Positions 8,012-15,405 of a DNA stretch of 64,000 nt are shown piece by piece. Positions within the stretch are counted from its first letter, which is position 1. Each line of letters opens with the position of its first letter. The notes under the pieces are model-generated. The model had not been told where the DNA came from. It worked only from the letters and a program-made list of their open reading frames with translations, and did not search any database. Location of the stretch: NCBI GenBank assembly GCA_964449465.1, contig CAYVBK010000021.1, forward strand, positions 1-64,000, in the 5' to 3' direction. Made by a program: the position numbers and the translations under genes. This DNA is from CAYRXM01 sp964449465. GTDB lineage: Bacteria > Chloroflexota > Anaerolineae > JAFGEY01.

Positions 8012-9427
8012 ATGAATACCTCATTTCGAGGCCCGCTGCGCGTTCACCCCGACAATGGGCGTTATTTCACCGATGACGGTGTGCGAGCTGTTTATCTCAC
8101 CGGCTCGCACACCTGGGCCAACCTGCAAGACATCGGCCTGCCCGACGGCCCGCCTTTTCCCTATGAAGAATATCTCGACTGGATGCAGTCTGGCGGCCAC
8201 AATTTTATGCGCTTGTGGATGTTTGAGCATCCTGAACGTGCCTCGTGGTCACCGGCGCCGCTGTTTTTCGACCCATTGCCCTGGATGCGGCCCGGCCCCG
8301 GCCTGGCCGCCGACGGCAAACCCCGATTCGATCTGGATACCTTTAACGAGGCCTATTTTGAGCGCATGCGCCGGCGAGTTATCCAGGCCGGCGAACGGGG
8401 CATCTATTGCGCCGTGATGCTATTTCAAGGCTGGAGCCTGCACAAAACCAGCGCGTCCTATGGCGACCCGTGGCCGGTGCATCCGTTCAACGCGGCCAAT
8501 AACATCAACGGGGTAGATGTGCCATACACCCGCGCCGATGATGATGAACATCCCTGCCTGCACAGCACCCTCAACCCCGCCGTGCTGGCCCGACAAGAGG
8601 CCTATGTGCGCAAGGTGATTGACATAGTCAACGACCTGGATAATGTGCTGTACGAGATCATCAACGAGGGTGGGGCGACGGCCTGGCAATATCATATGAT
8701 CAACCTGATTCACCAGATCGAGCGCGGCAAGGCCAAACAACATCCTGTGGGTATGACACATCGCATTGCGCCCAGGCAATTTAACGACGAACTGTTCAAC
8801 AGCCCGGCCGATTGGGTCTCGCCGGCCAAAGAGCCGCAAGACTGGCTGTACCCTGGCACGACTTTTTTGGAGGATTACCAGAACGATCCGCCGTCCGCCG
8901 ATGGGCGCAAGGTGGTCTTGAACGATACCGATCACCTGTGGGGACACGGCGGCAATTTCAAATGGGTGTGGAAGAGTTTTGTGCGCGGCCTCAACCCCAT
9001 CTTTATGGATCCCTGGTGGCCGCTCTACATCGAGTCGGACCCCAAGGTGACGCCCTGGACGTTTGTGGGCGGCATCAGCAAGGACTGGCGCGATTACCCC
9101 GACTGGGAAGCCACCCGCCGGGCGATGGGCGACACGCGCCGCTATGCCCTCAAGATGAACCTGGCCGCTATGACCCCGCGCCCCGATCTGGCCTCGACGC
9201 GCTACTGCCTGGCCGACCCCGGCCGCGAGTACCTGATCTATTTGCCCGAAGGAGGCAGTGTCACCGTGAATTTGCGCCAGGGCCAGGTCCCGTTCGCTGT
9301 CGAGTGGTTTTTACCACAGCCCGGCCGCACCCTGCCCGGTGCCTATCCGTTGCCCGGCGGCGATTATGTCGTCACCGCCGCGCCCTATACCGGCGACGCC
9401 GTGCTGTACCTGAAAGCCATTGCGTAA
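8012..9427 (+). CDS. Apiosidase-like (DUF4038-type) TIM-barrel glycoside hydrolase
   Basis: 471 aa from ATG 8012, six bases after AGGAG (8001-8005). The N-terminus NGRYFTDDGVRAVYLTGSHTW resembles the opening of apiosidase-like/DUF4038 and GH5-type clan A barrels. YEIINEGG supplies the clan-A Asn-Glu acid/base pair (E219). The last ~90 residues (YLIYLPEGGSVTVNL to VLYL) look like the putative collagen-binding beta-domain that follows the barrel in GH140-type proteins. There is no signal peptide. It likely cleaves a terminal sugar from an imported glycoside. Apiose is suggested by the ApnO-like neighbour but not proven; another pentose or deoxysugar is possible. Confidence 0.62.
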   Translation: MNTSFRGPLRVHPDNGRYFTDDGVRAVYLTGSHTWANLQDIGLPDGPPFPYEEYLDWMQSGGHNFMRLWMFEHPERASWSPAPLFFDPLPWMRPGPGLAADGKPRFDLDTFNEAYFERMRRRVIQAGERGIYCAVMLFQGWSLHKTSASYGDPWPVHPFNAANNINGVDVPYTRADDDEHPCLHSTLNPAVLARQEAYVRKVIDIVNDLDNVLYEIINEGGATAWQYHMINLIHQIERGKAKQHPVGMTHRIAPRQFNDELFNSPADWVSPAKEPQDWLYPGTTFLEDYQNDPPSADGRKVVLNDTDHLWGHGGNFKWVWKSFVRGLNPIFMDPWWPLYIESDPKVTPWTFVGGISKDWRDYPDWEATRRAMGDTRRYALKMNLAAMTPRPDLASTRYCLADPGREYLIYLPEGGSVTVNLRQGQVPFAVEWFLPQPGRTLPGAYPLPGGDYVVTAAPYTGDAVLYLKAIA

Positions 9428-9506
9428 AGGTCGGCCAACCCGGCAAATCGCCCATTTCCTTATTCCTTATTCCTTATTTCCTTACTCAACTTGGAGGAGA
9501 TCGAAA

Positions 9507-10931
9507 ATGCGTATCATGCAAAAAACCCCCTGTTTTGGCCTGATTGTGGGCTCGCGTGGCTTTTTCAACGCCGGGCTGGCCGTCGGTGTGCGCGCCCGGC
9601 TGCTCGAAATTTTGGATGAAATGGGTTTTGAATATGTCATCACCCCCTACGAGGCTACGCCGTGCGGAGCCATCGAGACGCGCGAACACGCCAAACTGTG
9701 CGCCGACCTATTCAAGGCCAACGCTGACAAAATTGACGGCGTGATTGTGGTGCTGCCCAACTTTGGTGATGAATTGGGCATCGTGCAGACGCTGGAAATG
9801 GCCCGCCTGGATGTGCCGGTGCTGGTGCAGGCCTGCGATGACCAGGTGGACAAATTGTCTATCTCGGAGCGGCGCGATGCTTTTTGCGGCAAGCTGTCGG
9901 TGTGCAACAACCTGTATCAGTATGGTATTCCCTTTACCAACACCACGTATCATACCTATCCCATTGACAGCGCAGAATTTCGTCACGACCTCGACTTTTT
10001 CATGCGCGTTTGCCGCGTGGTCAAGGGGTTGCGGCATGCCCGCATCGGCCAGATCGGGGCGCGCCCGGCGGCGTTCCAGACGGTGCGCTATAGCGAAAAG
10101 TTGCTTCAGGCCGCCGGCATCACCATCGTGCCGGTAGACATGTCCGAGATCATTTTCGGTGCCCAATCGCTGCCCGACGGCGACCCGGCCGTGCAGGCCA
10201 AACTGGCCGAGGTCAAGGCCTACGGGCGCATCCCAGCCGGCATCCCCGAAGCCAGCCTGCTCAAGCAAGCCAAACTGTCAGTGACCATTGATCGCTGGAT
10301 GGACGCCAACGAGTGCGACGCCAGCGCCATCGAGTGCTGGGATTCGGTGCAAAAGAACTATGGCTGCGCCACCTGCCTGAGTATGGCCATGATGGGCGAC
10401 CGGCTGTTGCCCAGCGCGTGCGAGGTAGACGTGGCTGGGGCGGTTTCGATGTATGCCTTGCTGCTGGCTTCGGGCAATCCGCCTTCGTTCCAGGACTGGA
10501 ACAACAATTACGGCAACGACCGTGACATGTGCATCAACACCCATTGCAGTAGCTATCCCAAGACCTTTATCGGCCAGGATGTCGAGGTGGGCAATCTGGA
10601 CATTCTCGGCGCATCGCTCGGCCCCGACCGCTGCTTTGGAGCGGTCAAAGGGCAGGCTGCCGCCGGGCCGATCACCTTTTTCCGCATCTCTACCGACGAC
10701 CCTTGCGGCGAGATCAAGGCTTATCTGGGCGAAGGTGAAATGACCGATGACTCGGTGGGCAATTTCCAGGGCGGATCGGCCGTGCTGCGCGTGCCGCAGT
10801 TGCAAAAGCTGCTCGATTATCTGTGCAAAAACGGTTTTGAGCATCACGTGGCCGTGGCCCGCTCTCATGTGGCCGACGTGATCCAGGAGGCGGTCAGTAC
10901 CTATCTGGATTGGATGCTGTACCGACATTAA
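9507..10931 (+). CDS. L-fucose/L-arabinose isomerase-family protein
   Basis: 474 aa from ATG 9507, chosen because TTGGAGGAGA lies at 9491-9500; the frame extends upstream to 9420 without a ribosome-binding site. The sequence has the three-domain layout of fucose/arabinose isomerases: an N-terminal flavodoxin-like segment (GLIVGSRGFFNAG), a middle segment with VIVVLPNFGDELG and RIGQIGARPAAFQTV, and a C-terminal barrel. Family members use Mn2+ to interconvert aldoses and ketoses; the candidate metal ligands (E in ACEVDVAG, H in NTHCSSYPK) are present. Substrate unknown, but it fits as the aldose-ketose step before the kinase and aldolase. A pyrimidine-rich TTATTCC microrepeat precedes it (9465-9485). 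Confidence 0.74.
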   Translation: MRIMQKTPCFGLIVGSRGFFNAGLAVGVRARLLEILDEMGFEYVITPYEATPCGAIETREHAKLCADLFKANADKIDGVIVVLPNFGDELGIVQTLEMARLDVPVLVQACDDQVDKLSISERRDAFCGKLSVCNNLYQYGIPFTNTTYHTYPIDSAEFRHDLDFFMRVCRVVKGLRHARIGQIGARPAAFQTVRYSEKLLQAAGITIVPVDMSEIIFGAQSLPDGDPAVQAKLAEVKAYGRIPAGIPEASLLKQAKLSVTIDRWMDANECDASAIECWDSVQKNYGCATCLSMAMMGDRLLPSACEVDVAGAVSMYALLLASGNPPSFQDWNNNYGNDRDMCINTHCSSYPKTFIGQDVEVGNLDILGASLGPDRCFGAVKGQAAAGPITFFRISTDDPCGEIKAYLGEGEMTDDSVGNFQGGSAVLRVPQLQKLLDYLCKNGFEHHVAVARSHVADVIQEAVSTYLDWMLYRH

Positions 10932-10954
10932 GATGAGGTAAACAGAGGAAAACA

Positions 10955-11989
10955 ATGATCACAATCGCCGCGCCAGAACTGCGTCAATATATCACCGACA
11001 TTTTTTGCGCCGCTCAATGCCCGGAAAAAGTCTCGCGCCGCGTGGCCGAATCGCTGGTCGAGGCCAACCTCACCGGTCACGATTCGCACGGGGCCATCCG
11101 CGTGCCGCACTATGTCCAGGCGGTGCAATCTGGCCGCATCCAACCGCACGCCGAAATATCGGTGGTGCGCCAGAGCGCGACCACTGCCGTGCTGGACTGC
11201 GCTTATCAGTTTGGGCAGGTGGGCGCGGCGCGTGGGATGGCTCTGGCCATCGAAAAGGCACGGCAGCACGACATTGCGGCCATCACTTTGCAACGCTGCC
11301 ATCATGTGGGGCGGCTGGGCGAATATGTGGTGATGGCTGCCGGGCAGGGCTTGATGGGGTTGATGATCTGCAACGGCCTGTCGCAGGGAGGGATTGTGGC
11401 CCCGTTTGGGGGAATTGGTCGCGCCCTGGGCACCAACCCTGTGGCCTGGGCCGTGCCGGGCAGCGACGCGCAGTCGCTCTTTTTGGATTATGCCACGTCG
11501 GTGGTGGCGCAGGGCAAAATCCAGGTGGCGGCAGACAAGGGCGAATTGATCCCGGAAGGTTGGCTGCTGGACAAAAATGGGCAGCCCACCCGCCGCCCTC
11601 AAGACCAGTTTGAGGGCGGCGTGATGCTGCCTTTTGGCCAATACAAGGGCTATGCTATGAGCGTCTTGATCGAACTGCTGGCCGGTGGGTTGAGCGGGGT
11701 GATGCCGGCTTTGCTATCCTCTTATCAGCGGGTGCAAGGTACGCTCATGATCGCCCTTTCCATCGAGGCCTTTCAACCGCTGGATGAATTTCGGCAGATG
11801 GTAGCCGAGTTTACTGCGCGCATCAAAGAAACACCGCGCGCCGCCGACTGTGAGGAAATTTTGCTGCCCGGCGAACCCGAATGGCGCAGCAAGGCCCGGC
11901 GTGAGCGCGAAGGCATCCCACTGCCCGACAAAACCTGGCAGCGCATCCAGGAGACGGCGGCGTCATTGGGCCTGCCCCGCCAAATGTAG
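10955..11989 (+). CDS. Ldh2/malate-lactate dehydrogenase family oxidoreductase
   Basis: 344 aa. This is the NAD(P)-dependent Ldh_2 fold, unrelated to classical LDH: an N-terminal helical ANLTGHDSHGAIRVPHYV motif with the catalytic His, an NPVAWAVPG segment, and the FGQYKGYAMSVLIELLAG C-terminal motif. Members oxidise 2-hydroxyacids such as malate, L-lactate, ureidoglycolate or sugar-acid derivatives. As the last gene of the operon it probably handles a 2-hydroxyacid or 2-keto acid generated by the pathway. Its TAG stop is contributed by the repeat at 11986-12040. Confidence 0.85.
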   Translation: MITIAAPELRQYITDIFCAAQCPEKVSRRVAESLVEANLTGHDSHGAIRVPHYVQAVQSGRIQPHAEISVVRQSATTAVLDCAYQFGQVGAARGMALAIEKARQHDIAAITLQRCHHVGRLGEYVVMAAGQGLMGLMICNGLSQGGIVAPFGGIGRALGTNPVAWAVPGSDAQSLFLDYATSVVAQGKIQVAADKGELIPEGWLLDKNGQPTRRPQDQFEGGVMLPFGQYKGYAMSVLIELLAGGLSGVMPALLSSYQRVQGTLMIALSIEAFQPLDEFRQMVAEFTARIKETPRAADCEEILLPGEPEWRSKARREREGIPLPDKTWQRIQETAASLGLPRQM

Positions 11990-12040
11990 GGGCAGGCCTT
12001 GCGCCTGCCCCGGCGGGGCCAGGACAAGCCTCGCCCCTAC
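11986..12040. repeat. 55-bp GTAGGGGC/GCCCCTAC double-hairpin repeat, copy 2
   Basis: Same length and organisation as copy 1 at 4389. It lies exactly between two convergent genes: its left tip gives the TAG stop of the plus-strand dehydrogenase and its right tip (CTA at 12037-12039) gives the TAG stop of the minus-strand radical SAM gene. The GC-rich palindromes could form a bidirectional hairpin, though no T-run follows. Confidence 0.75.
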
Positions 12041-13353
12041 GCATCAATCACCGTTGGTTCGTTGCCGCGCCAGCGTTTGAGGCCGTAAAAGCCGTTCATC
12101 GCCATCATCATCAGCCAGGCGCCGGGCCGCAGATAGTGACTGGCCCGAACCATACGCTTTACCACATGGCGCGGCGAAAAGGCACGTCGCCACAGGGCGC
12201 GGTGTGCTTGCAGCAACTCGACCGCGCTCATTCCTTGCGGCTCAAAGGTGACATTATAGCCGTTGAACGCTCCGCTACTTTTGCCGGGCAGCAAGCGGCC
12301 TTGAGCCTCCAACTGTGCATAGAGTGGCGTGCCGGCGTAGGGTGTCAGTACGCTGATAAATGGCACGTCTACCCCGATCTCGTAAAGGCGATCAGCCATC
12401 GCCACAATGCTCTCCGGCGTGTCCCCGTCAAATCCGGCCACCAGGCCGGCCATCACACAAATGCCCCGCCGATGCAATGCCTCGATAGAGCGACGATAGC
12501 GAGCAATTTGATTTTGCGGCTTGTGCGCCGCCCGCAACGAGTCGTCCCCAAATGTTTCGATGCCAAAAAACACCCCGATGCACCCCGAATCGGCCATCAA
12601 ATCCAGCAGTTCGGCGTCTTGGGCAATGTCCATGCTGGCCTGGGTCAGCCACCAGCGCCGCAGCGGGATCATGGCCCGCAGCAGTTCTTTGACATAGGCG
12701 CGTGTGGCCGTGAGGTTGTCATCCCAAAACCACACAATTTTGCGCTGCCACCAGCGGGCAAAATGGTCATAGCGAATGTCGCGCAGCACATCCTCGATGG
12801 GGCGCATACGCAGGCCGGGATTGAGGCCCGGCACGCAGCAAAACGAGCAGGAAAAGGGGCAGCCGCGCGTGGCCTGCACCACCCGCGGCACAAAAAAGCG
12901 CGACGGTAGCAGGTCATAGCGTGGCGTGGGGATGTTGTCCAGCGAGGGCGGTGCGCTCTCGTAACGACGTTGCAATTGTCCGGCGGCGGCATCGGCGAGC
13001 AGGCGCGGCCAGGTTGTCTCGGCTTCACCGATACACACGGCATCGCAGTGCGTCAACGCCTCGTCCGGCCCAAAGGTGACGTGCGGCCCGCCGGCCACCA
13101 CCTTTTTGCCCTGCGCTCGAAACATGTCGGCCAGGCGATAGGCCTCATCGGCCACCCCGCTGAAAAACGACAGGGCAATCAGGTCGGCGTCGGTGTCCGG
13201 CGATACAGGGGTGATTTGCTGATGGATCACCCGCACCAGATATTCGGGCGGCGTGAGGGCGGCCAGGTGAATGCCCGACAGTGGCGGCACAAAATCCTTT
13301 TCGTGTCCCCAAAGATAGCGCGGTTGATAGACGACAATGATGTCAATTTTCAT
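12037..13353 (-). CDS. B12-binding-domain radical SAM protein
   Basis: 438 aa. The N-terminal ~140 residues form a Rossmann-like B12-binding-type domain (IALSFFSGVADEAYRLADMF, VVAGGPHVTF). The radical SAM core carries the CxxxCxxC cluster motif as RGCPFSCSFCC, for a [4Fe-4S] cluster and S-adenosylmethionine. The family performs radical methylations, methylthiolations and rearrangements on lipids, hopanoids, cofactors and natural products. It lies 14 bp downstream of the nitrilase-fold gene and probably shares its transcript. Whether it modifies a product of the upstream megasynthase cannot be told from sequence. Cluster cysteines intact; substrate unknown. Confidence 0.85.
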   Translation of the reverse strand: MKIDIIVVYQPRYLWGHEKDFVPPLSGIHLAALTPPEYLVRVIHQQITPVSPDTDADLIALSFFSGVADEAYRLADMFRAQGKKVVAGGPHVTFGPDEALTHCDAVCIGEAETTWPRLLADAAAGQLQRRYESAPPSLDNIPTPRYDLLPSRFFVPRVVQATRGCPFSCSFCCVPGLNPGLRMRPIEDVLRDIRYDHFARWWQRKIVWFWDDNLTATRAYVKELLRAMIPLRRWWLTQASMDIAQDAELLDLMADSGCIGVFFGIETFGDDSLRAAHKPQNQIARYRRSIEALHRRGICVMAGLVAGFDGDTPESIVAMADRLYEIGVDVPFISVLTPYAGTPLYAQLEAQGRLLPGKSSGAFNGYNVTFEPQGMSAVELLQAHRALWRRAFSPRHVVKRMVRASHYLRPGAWLMMMAMNGFYGLKRWRGNEPTVIDA

Positions 13354-13367
13354 CTTGATTGGTCAAT

Positions 13368-14516
13368 CTATGCATGGTGGCTGTGTCGGCCGATCCACCG
13401 TCCCAGCAGCACGCCGATCAGCCCGGCGGCTGCCAGAGCCAGCAGCCAGCGGCGGTCGGTCGGGCGCGGTGGGGCCATGCGCTGCCCCCAGGCCTGGCGG
13501 GCGCCACGACGATAGATGGGCAGCACCAGGCCCGGCAGCAGCACATCGCTGAGCCAGTAGGTAAGACGCGGCACCGGCGGCGTTGGCTGCGCCCCACGCG
13601 GCGATGGGCGAACCTCCGGCACCGCCACCTGGGCCATCGTCCAGGCTTCGCCCTGTGCCTGGGTAAGGCCGGCCAGCGGCTGCCCGGAAGCGTCTATGAT
13701 CTGGCAGGCTTGTACAAATGTGTAGGTGGCTTGCAGGTTGCGGGCGCGCGGCAAGAGCGGAATCAGCCAGGGAGCGGCCGGCAAAATTGAGGCAAATGAG
13801 ACCAGCGGATTGGGGATGGCCGTTGTCACCTGGCCGCAGCCCACCGTGTGGATGGCCGGAACGCCCAACCAGGCAGCTTGCTGGCGCACGGTGGCATCAA
13901 AGGTCTGCGGCCCGGCGTGTTGGAGGTGTCGAAACAGCGGCCCCATCTGATCGGTGGTGATCTGGGTGCCGCCGGCCAGGTGGTAGGTGGGATTGCCGGC
14001 GTCGGGCGGGCAACTCGAAATCAGCATCAGGTCAACCTGGCCGGCGTAACGCCGCCACAGGTCGGCGTGGGCGGCATCCCAACAGATTAGCATACCGATG
14101 TCACCCAGATCGGTGTGTGATATGGTGATGCGGTCGCTCTCGCGGAAATAGGCGCGCTCCCAGCCCCAGGGATAATTTTTGTCGTATCGCCAGCAACGGC
14201 CATCGGGGGCGTAGAGCAGCAAGGCATTGTAAATCTCGTCGTGATCGAGCAAGAGCAGGGATCCGGCCAGATGAACGCCCAGCCGGGCGGCGGTTTGGCG
14301 CATCCAGGTAGCGGTGGGGCCGTCGGGCGGTTCGGCGCGGCGAAAATTCTCGTCGGCGTAGGCATAACCCAGGTTAAACAATTCGGGCAGCACCACCAAC
14401 TGCGCCCCAGCCGCGGCTGCCTGCGCTGCCAGCGTTTCGGCGCGGGCCAGTCGTTCGGTCAGCGGCGCAGAAACGGCGTCCATCTGCACTGTCGCAATGT
14501 GAATGGTATGATCCAT
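13368..14516 (-). CDS. Nitrilase-superfamily (carbon-nitrogen hydrolase) protein with C-terminal membrane helix
   Basis: 382 aa. The nitrilase fold is supported by the Glu-Lys-Cys triad: Glu in VVLPELF, Lys in YDKNYPW and Cys in LICWDAAH. The enzyme class hydrolyses nitriles or amides, or transfers acyl groups. Unusually, residues ~360-378 (WLLALAAAGLIGVLLGRWIG) form one hydrophobic helix followed by a His-rich tail, suggesting membrane anchoring of a cytoplasmic catalytic domain. An apolipoprotein N-acyltransferase (Lnt) role is unlikely because the multi-helix N-terminus of Lnt is absent. The neighbouring lipid- or polyketide-type genes make a hydrophobic amide substrate plausible. Confidence 0.78.
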   Translation of the reverse strand: MDHTIHIATVQMDAVSAPLTERLARAETLAAQAAAAGAQLVVLPELFNLGYAYADENFRRAEPPDGPTATWMRQTAARLGVHLAGSLLLLDHDEIYNALLLYAPDGRCWRYDKNYPWGWERAYFRESDRITISHTDLGDIGMLICWDAAHADLWRRYAGQVDLMLISSCPPDAGNPTYHLAGGTQITTDQMGPLFRHLQHAGPQTFDATVRQQAAWLGVPAIHTVGCGQVTTAIPNPLVSFASILPAAPWLIPLLPRARNLQATYTFVQACQIIDASGQPLAGLTQAQGEAWTMAQVAVPEVRPSPRGAQPTPPVPRLTYWLSDVLLPGLVLPIYRRGARQAWGQRMAPPRPTDRRWLLALAAAGLIGVLLGRWIGRHSHHA

Positions 14517-14566
14517 AAGAATCTCCCCTTGTCAGAAAAATCGGTTTGACCCAAGGTGTCTCTTGG

Positions 14567-14575
14567 ATTATACCA
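14567..14575 (-). promoter_or_regulatory. Extended -10 promoter for the nitrilase/radical SAM pair
   Basis: On the minus strand the sequence reads TGGTATAAT, a perfect TATAAT with an extended TGn, 50 bp before the nitrilase start. No good -35 is seen. The same TGGTATAAT string precedes two other genes in this window (41575, 55987). It separates this pair from the PPTase gene, which ends at 14671. Confidence 0.55.
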
Positions 14576-14670
14576 CACCGCTGCCTTGTTGGATAGAATG
14601 CATGCGGAGCATAGGCTCAAGCCCCGCACGGAGAGAACGATAGGCTACCCGGCGGCTATGCAAGGCCGTT

Positions 14671-15405
14671 CTACTGCACCCCGCCTGCGTCATCCGCCAT
14701 CCGCCATCCGCCCTCTCCACACATCGCCATCGTCAGGGCATAGCGGGCGGGGCTCAAGCCCCACGCTTGAACCTGCCATGCCGCCTGGATGGCTGGCGGG
14801 TCGGGCCAGGTGCAAGAAAGGCCGGCCGGACGCCATTCGCCACGCTCTGGCGGCGCAGGCAAGGCGGCAATTTGCACCTCGACGCAGCGCGTGTCCAGGC
14901 GCAAGCCCTGGCGCAGGGCCTTGAGCGCAGATTCTTTGAGGCTCCAGATCACGGTGATCAGAGTATCCTGCCAGGCTGGCGGACACATCTCGACCTGGGA
15001 GATCTCGGCCGCGCTCAAGAAATCCTGGACAAAGGCCCTCTCGCGCGGTTCGATCCGCTCAATGTCTACGCCGATGACATGGGTTTCGCACAGGGCGCAA
15101 AAGGCCATCCCCTGGCTGTGGCTGATGGACAGGCTCAGCGGCAAGCGATGCTCCAGTCTGTAAAATGGCGCGCCGTCGGGGTCGGCGGCGACGGTGATGG
15201 CTGGCATAGGGGTGTGTCGCCAGGCCGGCCGGCTGCGCAGCAGGCATTTGGCCGTCCAGCGACCCAACAGCCATTCGCATCGTCGCTTGTCCACCCGCAG
15301 CCGGCCATAGACCCCTTGTTCGGCGTCACTGAGCCAGTCCAACGATGGCCGTCCGCCCTCGTCAAGCGGCAGACGGTTCATCGTTTCGATCAGGCTGTGA
15401 ATCAC
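14671..15405 (-). CDS. 4'-phosphopantetheinyl transferase (Sfp-type)
   Basis: 244 aa. The Sfp/AcpT signatures are present: ISHSQGMAFCAL, the Mg2+-binding GVDIERIEP and WSLKESALKALRQGL. It transfers 4'-phosphopantetheine from CoA to acyl carrier proteins. Its ATG overlaps the stop of the megasynthase gene in an ATGA arrangement, so the two are translationally coupled and this enzyme almost certainly activates the ACP domains of that protein. Both ACPs show Thr instead of Ser at the attachment position, which makes this partner enzyme of particular interest. Confidence 0.9.
   Translation of the reverse strand: MIHSLIETMNRLPLDEGGRPSLDWLSDAEQGVYGRLRVDKRRCEWLLGRWTAKCLLRSRPAWRHTPMPAITVAADPDGAPFYRLEHRLPLSLSISHSQGMAFCALCETHVIGVDIERIEPRERAFVQDFLSAAEISQVEMCPPAWQDTLITVIWSLKESALKALRQGLRLDTRCVEVQIAALPAPPERGEWRPAGLSCTWPDPPAIQAAWQVQAWGLSPARYALTMAMCGEGGWRMADDAGGVQ

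Noticed and set aside
13368..14516. Apolipoprotein N-acyltransferase (Lnt)
   Set aside because: The nitrilase triad is there but the multi-helix N-terminal membrane domain of Lnt is missing; only one C-terminal helix exists.
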